Shown one piece after another: positions 1-6,107 of a DNA stretch of 6,551 nt (position 1 is its first letter; every line of letters starts with the position of its first letter). The position numbers were made by a program, and so were the translations under genes. The stretch is from Candidatus Gottesmanbacteria bacterium (lineage in GTDB: Bacteria > Patescibacteriota > Microgenomatia > UBA10105 > UBA927), in assembly GCA_026396845.1 (NCBI GenBank), contig JAPLWC010000060.1, positions 1-6,551 on the forward strand, read 5' to 3'. The notes beneath the pieces were generated by a model. It had not been told where the DNA came from. It made no database searches and was given only the letters and a program-made list of their open reading frames with translations.

Positions 1-31
1 CGAATCCGATAATGACTATTTTATTTTTCAT
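1..31 (-). CDS. Start of an unidentified downstream operon gene (partial)
   Basis: An ATG at 31-29 opens a frame that stays open to the window edge and reads MKNKIVIIGF, ten residues only. A GGAG Shine-Dalgarno (42-39) lies 7 nt upstream, and the ATG follows the TGA of the M23-protein gene (35-33) after one nucleotide, which suggests translational coupling. The residues are a short basic start followed by a hydrophobic run. That fits a signal peptide or membrane anchor, but also the first strand of a Rossmann fold. Function cannot be assigned. That it is a real gene rests on the ribosome binding site and the tight spacing. Confidence 0.6.
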   Translation of the reverse strand, partial: MKNKIVIIGF

Positions 32-42
32 ATCATGACTCC
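32..42 (-). promoter_or_regulatory. Ribosome binding site of the gene leaving the left edge
   Basis: GGAG (42-39 on the minus strand) stands 7 nt before ATG 31, overlapping the last codons of the M23-protein gene. It is the main support for calling the ten-codon fragment a gene. Confidence 0.6.
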
Positions 43-2150
43 GCCGTGACCGGAATAAGCGGACACACTTTTGTACACCCCTGCGTTTGCTGAATACATC
101 CGTCGATCGCAGCAGGCGTTAGAGCCGGATCATTGGTTGGAACAAGGTCAAGAATGTTTTCGCCGGAAAGCACTCCCCAGTGCAAATGCGTGCCAAATGA
201 ATGGCCCGAATTGTCCACCCATCCGATTTGTGTGTTCGGGTCCGTAATTTTTTGTCCGTACCGCACGCCGATTGCCGACTTGAGATGTCCGAAGATAATT
301 GTATACCCACTGTCGGTTATCAGGACAACGTGGTTTCCGTACCCAGCATACTCGGGGTGGGGTCCGTCGCCGGGATTGGTCGGATCCTGTCCGCCGCCGC
401 ACCATGGGTCGATGCTTGCCCCCGACTCGGGGCACCCGGTATAAATTCTTTGAATTGTGCCAATCCGCGTCGCGTAGACGGCCCCGCCGCTCATCGAGGA
501 AAAATCAATGGCATTTTGTGAGGATGCCGACCCCGATCCGTGTGTTGGATTTGCGGACGGAGAGCAAAATTGTGCCGCTCTGGGGCCCTGCGTGATATAG
601 CCGCTCGTGGGCCACCGGCAGTCGCCGGTACAGGGCGTAAACTTGCACTGCGGGTCGTCCGGCGTCGTTTGGCAATTAATGCCGGGCCCTTCGCCGATAC
701 CACCTCCCACCCCCGTGACAATCGCTGTGTCAATCATGGACTGGTTAAACGCGGGGAGGTTTAATAGGGGAAACAGCGGGAGAAAAAAAACAAGCACTAC
801 CCCCGCCCCGACAACAAGAAGCAGATTGTCTTCGGGGTTTTTGCTGGTTCCCATGCCGACAAGGTTTTTAAATACCGACAGGCCTTTATTAACCAACCCT
901 CGCAGGAGATCTGCTCCAAACATTACCAATGTCCCTATCACTCCCGTGCCGGCTCCAGCAATCGCTTCTGCTCCCACTTTTACCGCCCCGCTGACAGCCG
1001 CTTTTTCCACCCCCGCCCTAATTCCCGCCTTAACGCCCTTCCGTATGGCATAATTGGCGCCCGCCCGTACGAGCTGACCGCCGTAGCCAAGCGCAACGTT
1101 GCCGTAGTGGGGAACGCTGACCATCTGGATCCCTTGGGTGGCGACGAGGCGGTATGTTTCAACGTAGGTAATACCGTTTACTGTAAGCGGGCCGCGGAAA
1201 ACCGTCGTTGCGATATCGGAAACGAGAGCGGTAAATCTGGTTGTGACTTTGAGCGCGCTTTTTTGATCGCCGATCATGTGGTTGGCATCAGCACGGAGCT
1301 GGGTAAACCAGGAAGAATTTACAAAATTTGCCCCCCACCGGTCCACCATCGTCCCCATGAGATCTCGGGACAGAGCTTCCGGATGATTGACGACAGTGTC
1401 CAATGGTTGCAGAAGGATTTTGTTAATGATTGCCTCTTTGGCAGCGGGGGGCACGACAACGTCCAACACGCCGGCTACGCCTTTTTGAAAATTATTGGTT
1501 GCAAGTACGGAGAATGACGGTTCCCGCGGAAACGTACCATCGGGGGAGGAGAGAACCCTCGCGGTCTCTGTAACTTCGACTGCGCGAGGGATGAGCTCTT
1601 TGACTTCCTTGTTTGGCTGTTCGGAGGCAAACGATGTCAGCGCGTGAAAAACGAGCATTTTTTCCTCCGGCGGCCCCGGGTATTGCACTGCGGCGCTGAT
1701 AATGCTCTGCACGCGCTCCGGTGATACCGGCGCGCCCTCCGCCCCAGTTGGCACAGGCGCTTGCGTTTCGGGGATGGTTACATTCGACTTTTTTGCGTTT
1801 TCAACAAGGGCGCTGACGAATTTTTTTGAGGCCGTTGATGCGTTGACCTGCATCTCTTTTGCGGCGGCAAACTCTTTGTCAAACTCCTCAACCAGCTCCC
1901 GAAGTTTTAAGTCGTCAACACTATTAGGGAGAGGAATGGCAGCTTCAACCCCCTGTTCCGGCAAGGGACCGGTTTTTTCAAAAAAGCGAAGAAATGCCTC
2001 GGTCGGTTCTTTGAGAAACGGCCACGACCCGAAGGGGTTTGCGCCCGGGTATTTATTAAAAAAACCCTCGAGCGTTTCCGGATCCTCCTGGAGTTTCAGT
2101 AAGTATCCGAGGGCCCGCTGGGTTTCCTGTGGCGATGCGAATTCATCCAT
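33..2150 (-). CDS. Membrane-anchored M23 (lysostaphin/LytM-type) peptidase-like protein of the T4SS operon
   Basis: A 705-residue protein, probably the cell-wall-facing component of the secretion system. Residues 1-350 look soluble and charged, have no signal peptide, and match no family I recognise. Residues 355-425 are a glycine/alanine-rich amphipathic stretch. One strong transmembrane segment lies at about 442-466, preceded by several Lys/Arg, so the N-terminus should be inside and the C-terminus outside. The outer part (about 510-670) has the M23 fold signature: AIDF with D549, a GNHVVLI strand, FGHL with H622, and THLHW with H655 and H657. The first zinc-ligand histidine is not at its canonical place four residues before the Asp (Q545 is there); H537 is the nearest candidate. 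All ten cysteines lie after residue 490. In the family, M23 enzymes cut peptidoglycan cross-bridges; here that could open the wall for the channel (inference). The start ATG has an AGGTG 7 nt upstream and follows the VirB4 stop by 4 nt. It may replace VirB1/VirB6-type parts, but a single transmembrane helix argues against a true VirB6. Confidence 0.88.
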   Translation of the reverse strand: MDEFASPQETQRALGYLLKLQEDPETLEGFFNKYPGANPFGSWPFLKEPTEAFLRFFEKTGPLPEQGVEAAIPLPNSVDDLKLRELVEEFDKEFAAAKEMQVNASTASKKFVSALVENAKKSNVTIPETQAPVPTGAEGAPVSPERVQSIISAAVQYPGPPEEKMLVFHALTSFASEQPNKEVKELIPRAVEVTETARVLSSPDGTFPREPSFSVLATNNFQKGVAGVLDVVVPPAAKEAIINKILLQPLDTVVNHPEALSRDLMGTMVDRWGANFVNSSWFTQLRADANHMIGDQKSALKVTTRFTALVSDIATTVFRGPLTVNGITYVETYRLVATQGIQMVSVPHYGNVALGYGGQLVRAGANYAIRKGVKAGIRAGVEKAAVSGAVKVGAEAIAGAGTGVIGTLVMFGADLLRGLVNKGLSVFKNLVGMGTSKNPEDNLLLVVGAGVVLVFFLPLFPLLNLPAFNQSMIDTAIVTGVGGGIGEGPGINCQTTPDDPQCKFTPCTGDCRWPTSGYITQGPRAAQFCSPSANPTHGSGSASSQNAIDFSSMSGGAVYATRIGTIQRIYTGCPESGASIDPWCGGGQDPTNPGDGPHPEYAGYGNHVVLITDSGYTIIFGHLKSAIGVRYGQKITDPNTQIGWVDNSGHSFGTHLHWGVLSGENILDLVPTNDPALTPAAIDGCIQQTQGCTKVCPLIPVTAES

Positions 2151-2162
2151 AGCGTTACACCT
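2151..2162 (-). promoter_or_regulatory. Ribosome binding site of the M23-protein gene
   Basis: AGGTG (2162-2158 on the minus strand) lies 7 nt before ATG 2150 and within the last codons of the VirB4 gene, so the two genes are probably translated in a coupled way. Confidence 0.6.
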
Positions 2163-4068
2163 TTTCTACGGTAAATGTAGGGCGGGCGCTCTTGTCCTCC
2201 TCGGTTACCATTGTTGTTTTTTCCTGCGCTTCGGCCTGAGGCCGATCAGTCCCTGTCTTGCCGGCGGGCAGGTTTGGCTGAACGTCTGCCGCCTGCTTTT
2301 CTAATTCCTGCGGTTTGGTGGTGGCGATGGCGTGCTCTTCGGGTGAGGAAATGACGCGGATGGCCGCGTGGGCCGGACCGGCAAAAAACAGTCCTTCGCC
2401 GATGTCGGCAGACAAAAGAAGATGCTGTTCTCCCTCGGACAAATAAAACACATCCGCCACCTGATCTATGGCGGCGGACGATTGCTTCAAAAGTATTTGG
2501 ACGCTGCTGTTTTGGATAATGGATCTGCCGAGGTCTACGGACAAGAAGTCCTCGACGTCCTGGGTAATCGTCGTCAGCCCGAGATAATATTTGCGTGCAC
2601 GTTTGGCGATGGAATTCAAAAATTGCCCCGAGTCCGGATATTTCATCATGTACCACGCCTCGTCAACGACAAGGATTCTTCGTTTGGCGTCCCTGCGGAT
2701 CTTCGTCCAGATATAGTCAAGGATGAGGTACATGGCGATGGGTCGCAGTTCATCTTCTAAATCCCGGATGGAAAACACCGTCAGCTGGTTCCGTATTTCT
2801 ACGTTGGTCTGCCGGTCAAAAATGCCGATCAGACTTCCTTTGACAAATTTTTCAATGCGGTCGGCCAGCCCCCTGGCGGCCGGATCTTCCATGCCGATGA
2901 GGGCTTTGTATAAATCTTCCATGAGCGGCGGCTCGCGCGTTTGGGTAGAGGGATCCGGCGTAATGCCCTTTTGTTTATAGGTGAGAATAAGCGCCCTATC
3001 CAACAGGGCGTCTTCCGTGGGAGTGAGCTTTCCCATGACGACACGGAAAAATCCGTGCAGGGACAATATTTTCTGGTTCAGTTCGCTCTCTTCTTCCCCG
3101 TTCCCGCCTTTGGTTTGGGTGAACAAAGACAGGTCAAACGGGTTAATTTTTGTGGCAGAGCCGAAATGGAACCGGATGTATTCGCCTCCAAGCGCGTGGG
3201 AGAGCGACTCGTATTCCGACTCAGGATCAATAACAATCACTTCCGTGTCAAACATGAGGCTCCGCATGATTTCAAGTTTTACCATGTAGCTTTTGCCGCT
3301 TCCGGACTTACCGAACACGACGGTATTGGCATTTTCCAGCGTAAAACGGTCGAAAATCACAAGGCTATCGTTGTGTTCGTTAATGCCATAAAGAATTCCT
3401 TCGTTGGCGGTGAGTTCCGATGTGGTAAACGGGAATGTTGTGGCCAGAGACGTGGTGTCCATATTGCGCGTGATAACGAGGCGGTCCCGCCCCATGGGGA
3501 GCGTAGTTTTGAACCCTTCCTCCATCTGCAGGATTGCGCGTTTGGTAATAATAAGCAGCGACGAAAGCGTAGCCTCTACCTGTTTTGTTGTCTTATTGAG
3601 CTCTTCCAGGTTTTTTGCCGGAATGGTGATATACAGGGCAAATTGGAAAAAGCGCTGGGCGCCTTTGGCCAGCTCCTGCTGGAGAGAAATCGCGTCCTCG
3701 AGCGCAACCTGGACCGAAGGCTCGACAACTCTTCCGCGTTTCATATCCGACTGGATGGTGGCCTCCATTTCGCCGACCCTGCGCTTGAGGTTTTCCAGCA
3801 CCTCCTCGCTTTTGGTGGGATACACGTACATGGCAATGTCCAGCGTGTGGTTGAAGGATATGAGCGGCTCCAGCCAGTTGGCAGACACAAATCTCGGATA
3901 CCCGGCAACAAACAGAGTGCGGAAATACCGGTCGCCGATTTTTATGGTGTCAAAATCCACTTCAATCGCCGGCGGGGCGATGAGATCCTTAACGGTCATC
4001 GGGCCGCCTTGCGCCGACTCACCGCGAGAAGAGGAGGGATCGGGCCCGCCTGCTGGCAAGGCGGGCAT
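2155..4068 (-). CDS. virB4: VirB4/TraC-type secretion ATPase
   Basis: Reads as a 637-residue VirB4-family ATPase, the motor that docks on the inner-membrane complex of type IV secretion systems and powers substrate transfer or pilus assembly. The N-terminal VirB4 region spans about 25-225. The RecA-like ATPase part shows Walker A GKSGSGKS at 253-260, VIVIDPESEYE at 277-287, Walker B RILVVDEAW at 464-472 with D469/E470, and the TITQDVEDF motif around 500-508. The nucleotide site is intact and the length is a little short of 700-800-residue VirB4 proteins. The start is uncertain. The first ATG (4068) has no Shine-Dalgarno and lies beside a palindrome coding PALPAGG. A second ATG (3999, residue 24) directly precedes the conserved-looking TVKDLIAPPAIEVDF. 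The frame is also open upstream to the TAA of the preceding gene, without any ATG, GTG or TTG. The tail after about residue 585 is low-complexity and holds two palindromic elements. The gene lies between the TraC-like and M23-protein genes. Confidence 0.93.
   Translation of the reverse strand: MPALPAGGPDPSSSRGESAQGGPMTVKDLIAPPAIEVDFDTIKIGDRYFRTLFVAGYPRFVSANWLEPLISFNHTLDIAMYVYPTKSEEVLENLKRRVGEMEATIQSDMKRGRVVEPSVQVALEDAISLQQELAKGAQRFFQFALYITIPAKNLEELNKTTKQVEATLSSLLIITKRAILQMEEGFKTTLPMGRDRLVITRNMDTTSLATTFPFTTSELTANEGILYGINEHNDSLVIFDRFTLENANTVVFGKSGSGKSYMVKLEIMRSLMFDTEVIVIDPESEYESLSHALGGEYIRFHFGSATKINPFDLSLFTQTKGGNGEEESELNQKILSLHGFFRVVMGKLTPTEDALLDRALILTYKQKGITPDPSTQTREPPLMEDLYKALIGMEDPAARGLADRIEKFVKGSLIGIFDRQTNVEIRNQLTVFSIRDLEDELRPIAMYLILDYIWTKIRRDAKRRILVVDEAWYMMKYPDSGQFLNSIAKRARKYYLGLTTITQDVEDFLSVDLGRSIIQNSSVQILLKQSSAAIDQVADVFYLSEGEQHLLLSADIGEGLFFAGPAHAAIRVISSPEEHAIATTKPQELEKQAADVQPNLPAGKTGTDRPQAEAQEKTTMVTEEDKSARPTFTVEKV
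2217..2244 (-). repeat. Palindromic element inside the VirB4-gene tail (short copy of a shared element)
   Basis: The inverted repeat TCGGCCT-G-AGGCCGA (2231-2245) is joined to a GCGC and T-run segment (2217-2229). Read in the gene direction it codes for RPQAEAQEK in the low-complexity VirB4 C-terminus. By hand alignment 25 of 28 positions match the element at 5689-5731, apart from one 15-bp gap. Confidence 0.7.
2252..2272. repeat. GC-rich imperfect palindrome in the VirB4-gene tail
   Basis: CCTGTCT (2252-2258) pairs with GGGCAGG (2266-2272), two of the seven pairs being T-G, around a GCCGGC-containing centre. It codes for LPAGKTG near the VirB4 C-terminus. The core CTTGCCGGCGGGC matches CTTGCCAGCAGGC in the palindrome at 4044-4066 in 11 of 13 bases, in opposite orientation relative to the gene. 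Confidence 0.55.
4044..4066. repeat. GC-rich perfect palindrome at the VirB4-gene start
   Basis: GCCCGCCT (4044-4051) and AGGCGGGC (4059-4066) form an 8-bp perfect stem around GCTGGCA. It begins two bases after the first base of the ATG at 4068 and codes for PALPAGG. Its closeness to the start may distort gene-start prediction, and the fold could affect translation of the VirB4 gene. Confidence 0.6.
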
Positions 4069-4122
4069 GGGATTGACGAATTTTTTGAATGCAGATTGTG
4101 CGCGTTTCGGTATATCAATAGG

Positions 4123-4782
4123 TTAGGTTCCCACCGCTTTCTCAATATTTGCAGGGTTGACAACCGGTGCGCCCTGGTTATAGATTTCATAAAACAGCCT
4201 CACGAGCTGCTCATTGGTCAATTGTTTTGCCGCCAGCCCGATGCGGTTAAGGAGGCGGATAATCTGGTCTCCTTTGGGGGACAGGACGGTCATTGCCCGT
4301 TCAAAAATATATGGCCTCGGGTACGGGAGACCCCGCTTTTTGGATCCGCCCAAAAGTACGTTGGCGTTCACTCCCAGCTCCAGATACGAAAACGGCACGA
4401 TGATGTAAAATTTTTTATCCAGGACGTCTTTTTCCTTGACGGTTGCCGCGACAAACAGGCGGTATCCGTGCATGGCGGCGGCAAGCTTCGGATTTTTTTG
4501 TATTTTTTCGCGGTCCTCGAGCGTCGCCAGGTACGCCGTTACGTCTTTGTGCTGGGTACGGATAAGTATTTCGATCGGGAACGACAGCGAATTTAACAGA
4601 CCCGCATACGCGTAAATAATTGCGTCCTGTTCTTTTTCGGATAACAACCCGAAATTGACCGCGGTCGCTGAGACGACCATGGCGCACGAACCGTCGGTAT
4701 ACATAACGACGTCATGGTCAATGGTTTCTATTTCGGTGAATAGTTGTGTTGAGGATCTGATGGGAACGATTGGGTCAGGCAT
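4123..4782 (-). CDS. TraC-like protein related to the N-terminal region of VirB4/TraC ATPases
   Basis: A 219-residue cytosolic protein with no signal peptide or membrane segment. It resembles the small TraC-like proteins that sit between PrgI and VirB4 genes in Candidate Phyla Radiation genomes, and in pattern the N-terminal domain of VirB4/TraC ATPases (recognised from memory). Visible landmarks are DGSCAMVV (30-37), VNFGLLSEKEQDAIIYAYAG (42-61), LNSLSFPIEILIRT (63-76) and VLDKKFYIIVPFSYLELG (120-137). There is no Walker A, so it is not an ATPase. The probable role is as a partner or split-off domain of the VirB4 complex (inference). The start was placed at ATG 4782 because it follows the PrgI stop TAG (4786-4784) by one nucleotide. 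No clear Shine-Dalgarno precedes it, so coupling to upstream translation is likely. A TTG at 4821 would add 13 unconvincing residues. The stop TAA is in frame with the VirB4 gene. Confidence 0.82.
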   Translation of the reverse strand: MPDPIVPIRSSTQLFTEIETIDHDVVMYTDGSCAMVVSATAVNFGLLSEKEQDAIIYAYAGLLNSLSFPIEILIRTQHKDVTAYLATLEDREKIQKNPKLAAAMHGYRLFVAATVKEKDVLDKKFYIIVPFSYLELGVNANVLLGGSKKRGLPYPRPYIFERAMTVLSPKGDQIIRLLNRIGLAAKQLTNEQLVRLFYEIYNQGAPVVNPANIEKAVGT

Positions 4783-4783
4783 A

Positions 4784-6010
4784 CTATGAATGTGTTGTTG
4801 TCCCGAACAATTCTTTCTCAAGTTTTGCTCGTGTTATTTCTTTTTCTGTTTTTGCAAAAATTTCCAGCGCGGGTACGATCGATCCATTGAGCGTGATTTG
4901 CGCCCTGTCAAAGGTAAAGCGGAGCCTGGGATCCTCTACTTCCACAAAATACGTGCCGTTTGGAAGCTGGGTGGATGCCGCAAATTGCCCGAGCCGGTTT
5001 GTTTTGAGGGCCCGCAGAGGCATACCCTCTTTGTCTTTCACTGTTACGAGGACGCCGGGTAATAAATTTTTATCTTTATCCTTGACGATTCCCGTGACGA
5101 TATTGGGGAACGTGGTGAGGCGCGGAAGACCGACTTTTACTGCCCTTCCGGGAGCAATAATCTGGATAGTTGGAACTTTAGGCGTTTGCGTCGTGGTTGT
5201 AGAGGCGGACATAGGAATGGCCTGCGGAATACCGCTCTGCGAGCGGAGTTTGGCAAGCTCAGTCATCATCTTTTCCTGTTCGGCAAGAAGTTCGGTTAAT
5301 TGGGCCTGCAGTTCCCCGACGCGGGATTCTGCCGCATTTTTACTTTCCAATTCCGCCGTGAGCTTTTTAAGTTTTTCTTCAAGGACCGATTCTTTGAGCT
5401 GGGTATCCGCAAGCTCCCGTGCAACGCTTGGCGCGGGTCTCACGATCGGCGGCGACGAGAAATCCATGTGTTGTACCGGTAGTGTCGCCTGCATGGAGAT
5501 AGGGGGCGCCGTCTTGGGCTTGGGCGCCCAAAGACCGGAAAGCCGTTCAAACATGCTTTTTTTGGGAGCGGACATGGTGAGCACGCCTGGGGCAGTTGAA
5601 GGTGGCACGCCGGTTGAGGGGCCGGGAACAAAAATGTTTTGAAGGATATCTCCGCGGCGATCGGGAGCAGTTGCGGGAGCAGCCTGTTTTTTTTCCGGCG
5701 CTTCGCGCCGAGGATCCTCGGCCTTTGGCCGGGACCATACATACTGCGTCGGGTTATAAATACTTTTGATAAAAGAAAGGACCCACACATCCATGGGACG
5801 TTCTTCAATCGGCACAAACGCAAGCCCGAATCCTGCAACCGCACTGGTAACCGCCAGTGGCAGGGTAAAGAAAAACGGCAGCGGTAATTTGTACATGATG
5901 TAGGCGCCAATCGCCCCTCCCACCAGATACCCGAATTGTTTGAGAGTCATATCGCCGATGAGGCGGAATTGAAATGTGGTGACGTTTTGCGGGACCGGAT
6001 GTTGTTCCAT
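4784..6010 (-). CDS. PrgI-family inner-membrane protein with coiled coil and C-terminal beta-sandwich domain
   Basis: First gene of the operon, 408 residues. Residues 1-95 are a PrgI-family domain: the N-terminal VPQNVTTFQFRLIGDMTLKQ, two transmembrane helices (about 25-40 and 45-67) and FVPIEERPMDVWVLSFIKSI (65-84). PrgI proteins form the membrane platform that binds VirB4 in type IV secretion. Typical PrgI proteins end soon after this. Here follow a Pro/Ala-rich linker (96-195), a predicted coiled coil rich in Leu, Glu and Lys (about 198-257), a Thr/Pro linker, and a domain at about 300-387 resembling carboxypeptidase regulatory-like or Cna-B beta-sandwiches (VTGIVKDKDKNLLPGVLVTV, LGQFAASTQLPNGTYFVEVE). 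With two helices and a cytosolic N-terminus the long tail should also be cytosolic (inference). The start is ATG 6010, with GGAG 4 nt upstream; the frame extends five codons further to a TTG that would place that GGAG inside the gene. The linker holds a palindrome cluster also found in the VirB4 gene. Confidence 0.87.
   Translation of the reverse strand: MEQHPVPQNVTTFQFRLIGDMTLKQFGYLVGGAIGAYIMYKLPLPFFFTLPLAVTSAVAGFGLAFVPIEERPMDVWVLSFIKSIYNPTQYVWSRPKAEDPRREAPEKKQAAPATAPDRRGDILQNIFVPGPSTGVPPSTAPGVLTMSAPKKSMFERLSGLWAPKPKTAPPISMQATLPVQHMDFSSPPIVRPAPSVARELADTQLKESVLEEKLKKLTAELESKNAAESRVGELQAQLTELLAEQEKMMTELAKLRSQSGIPQAIPMSASTTTTQTPKVPTIQIIAPGRAVKVGLPRLTTFPNIVTGIVKDKDKNLLPGVLVTVKDKEGMPLRALKTNRLGQFAASTQLPNGTYFVEVEDPRLRFTFDRAQITLNGSIVPALEIFAKTEKEITRAKLEKELFGTTTHS
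5689..5731 (-). repeat. Palindrome cluster inside the PrgI-gene linker (long copy of a shared element)
   Basis: Three overlapping inverted repeats follow one another: CGGCGC-TTC-GCGCCG (5696-5710), the perfect 16-bp palindrome GCCGAGGATCCTCGGC (5707-5722), and CGGCC-TTT-GGCCG (5719-5731). An eight-base T-run (5687-5694, partly inside the element) adjoins them. The region codes for RPKAEDPRREAPEK in the Pro-rich linker after the PrgI domain. It aligns with the element at 2217-2244 in the VirB4 gene, in the same orientation and reading frame, with an extra 15 bp here. Confidence 0.7.
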
Positions 6011-6018
6011 AGTTCTCC
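6011..6018 (-). promoter_or_regulatory. Ribosome binding site of the PrgI gene
   Basis: On the minus strand GGAG (6018-6015) is followed by AACT and ATG at 6010. This decides the start at 6010: beginning at the upstream TTG (6025) would place the site inside the coding sequence, and the TTG itself has no comparable site before it. Confidence 0.7.
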
Positions 6019-6030
6019 AATGCAAACATT

Positions 6031-6047
6031 CCCGACATAAAGTCGGG
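6031..6047 (-). promoter_or_regulatory. Hairpin in the 5' leader of the secretion operon
   Basis: CCCGAC and GTCGGG form a perfect 6-bp stem around a 5-nt loop. In the predicted operon mRNA it begins about four nucleotides from the 5' end and finishes 12 nt before the GGAG ribosome binding site. It could protect the mRNA end, or be a dispersed palindrome that landed in the leader. On the plus strand T-rich sequence follows, but no plus-strand gene ends here. Confidence 0.45.
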
Positions 6048-6057
6048 GACCATTTTT

Positions 6058-6086
6058 ATTTTACGGGTGTTTTTTTTACTGCGCAA
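6058..6086 (-). promoter_or_regulatory. Candidate promoter of the secretion operon
   Basis: On the minus strand TAAAAT (6063-6058) matches TATAAT in five of six positions, with TTGCGC (6086-6081) 17 nt upstream matching only the TTG of the -35. The start point would be near 6051, just before the hairpin at 6047-6031. The -35 is weak, so this is the best candidate in the gap rather than a firm call. Confidence 0.35.
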
Positions 6087-6107
6087 TAGCACAAAGCGCA
6101 TCAGAAT

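Noticed and set aside
1702..2304. A 200-codon plus-strand frame across the M23/VirB4 gene junction
   Set aside because: Opposite two well-supported genes, with no recognisable protein pattern.
2941..4596. A 551-codon open frame on the plus strand opposite the VirB4 and TraC-like genes
   Set aside because: The minus strand here encodes clear VirB4 motifs (Walker A and B) and TraC-like landmarks. The plus-strand translation shows no family pattern, and long antisense frames are common opposite coding sequence of this composition.
4783..4821. TTG at 4821 as start of the TraC-like gene
   Set aside because: It overlaps the PrgI gene by 38 nt and lacks a ribosome binding site; ATG 4782, one base after the PrgI stop, is the simpler coupled start.
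4770..5642. A 290-codon plus-strand frame opposite the PrgI gene
   Set aside because: It mirrors the PrgI-protein coding sequence; its Ser-rich translation has no recognisable domain and no convincing ribosome binding site.
5687..5694. Eight-adenine run in the PrgI mRNA as a programmed frameshift site
   Set aside because: The strong secondary structure lies upstream of the run in the mRNA rather than downstream, and the normal frame continues into well-formed coiled-coil and beta domains.
6011..6025. TTG at 6025 as start of the PrgI gene
   Set aside because: ATG 6010 has GGAG just upstream; the TTG start would place that site within the coding sequence and add residues not typical of the PrgI N-terminus.
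6029..6060. Hairpin plus T-rich stretch as a plus-strand intrinsic terminator
   Set aside because: The T-rich part is separated from the stem and no plus-strand gene lies upstream; a leader hairpin or dispersed palindrome fits better.
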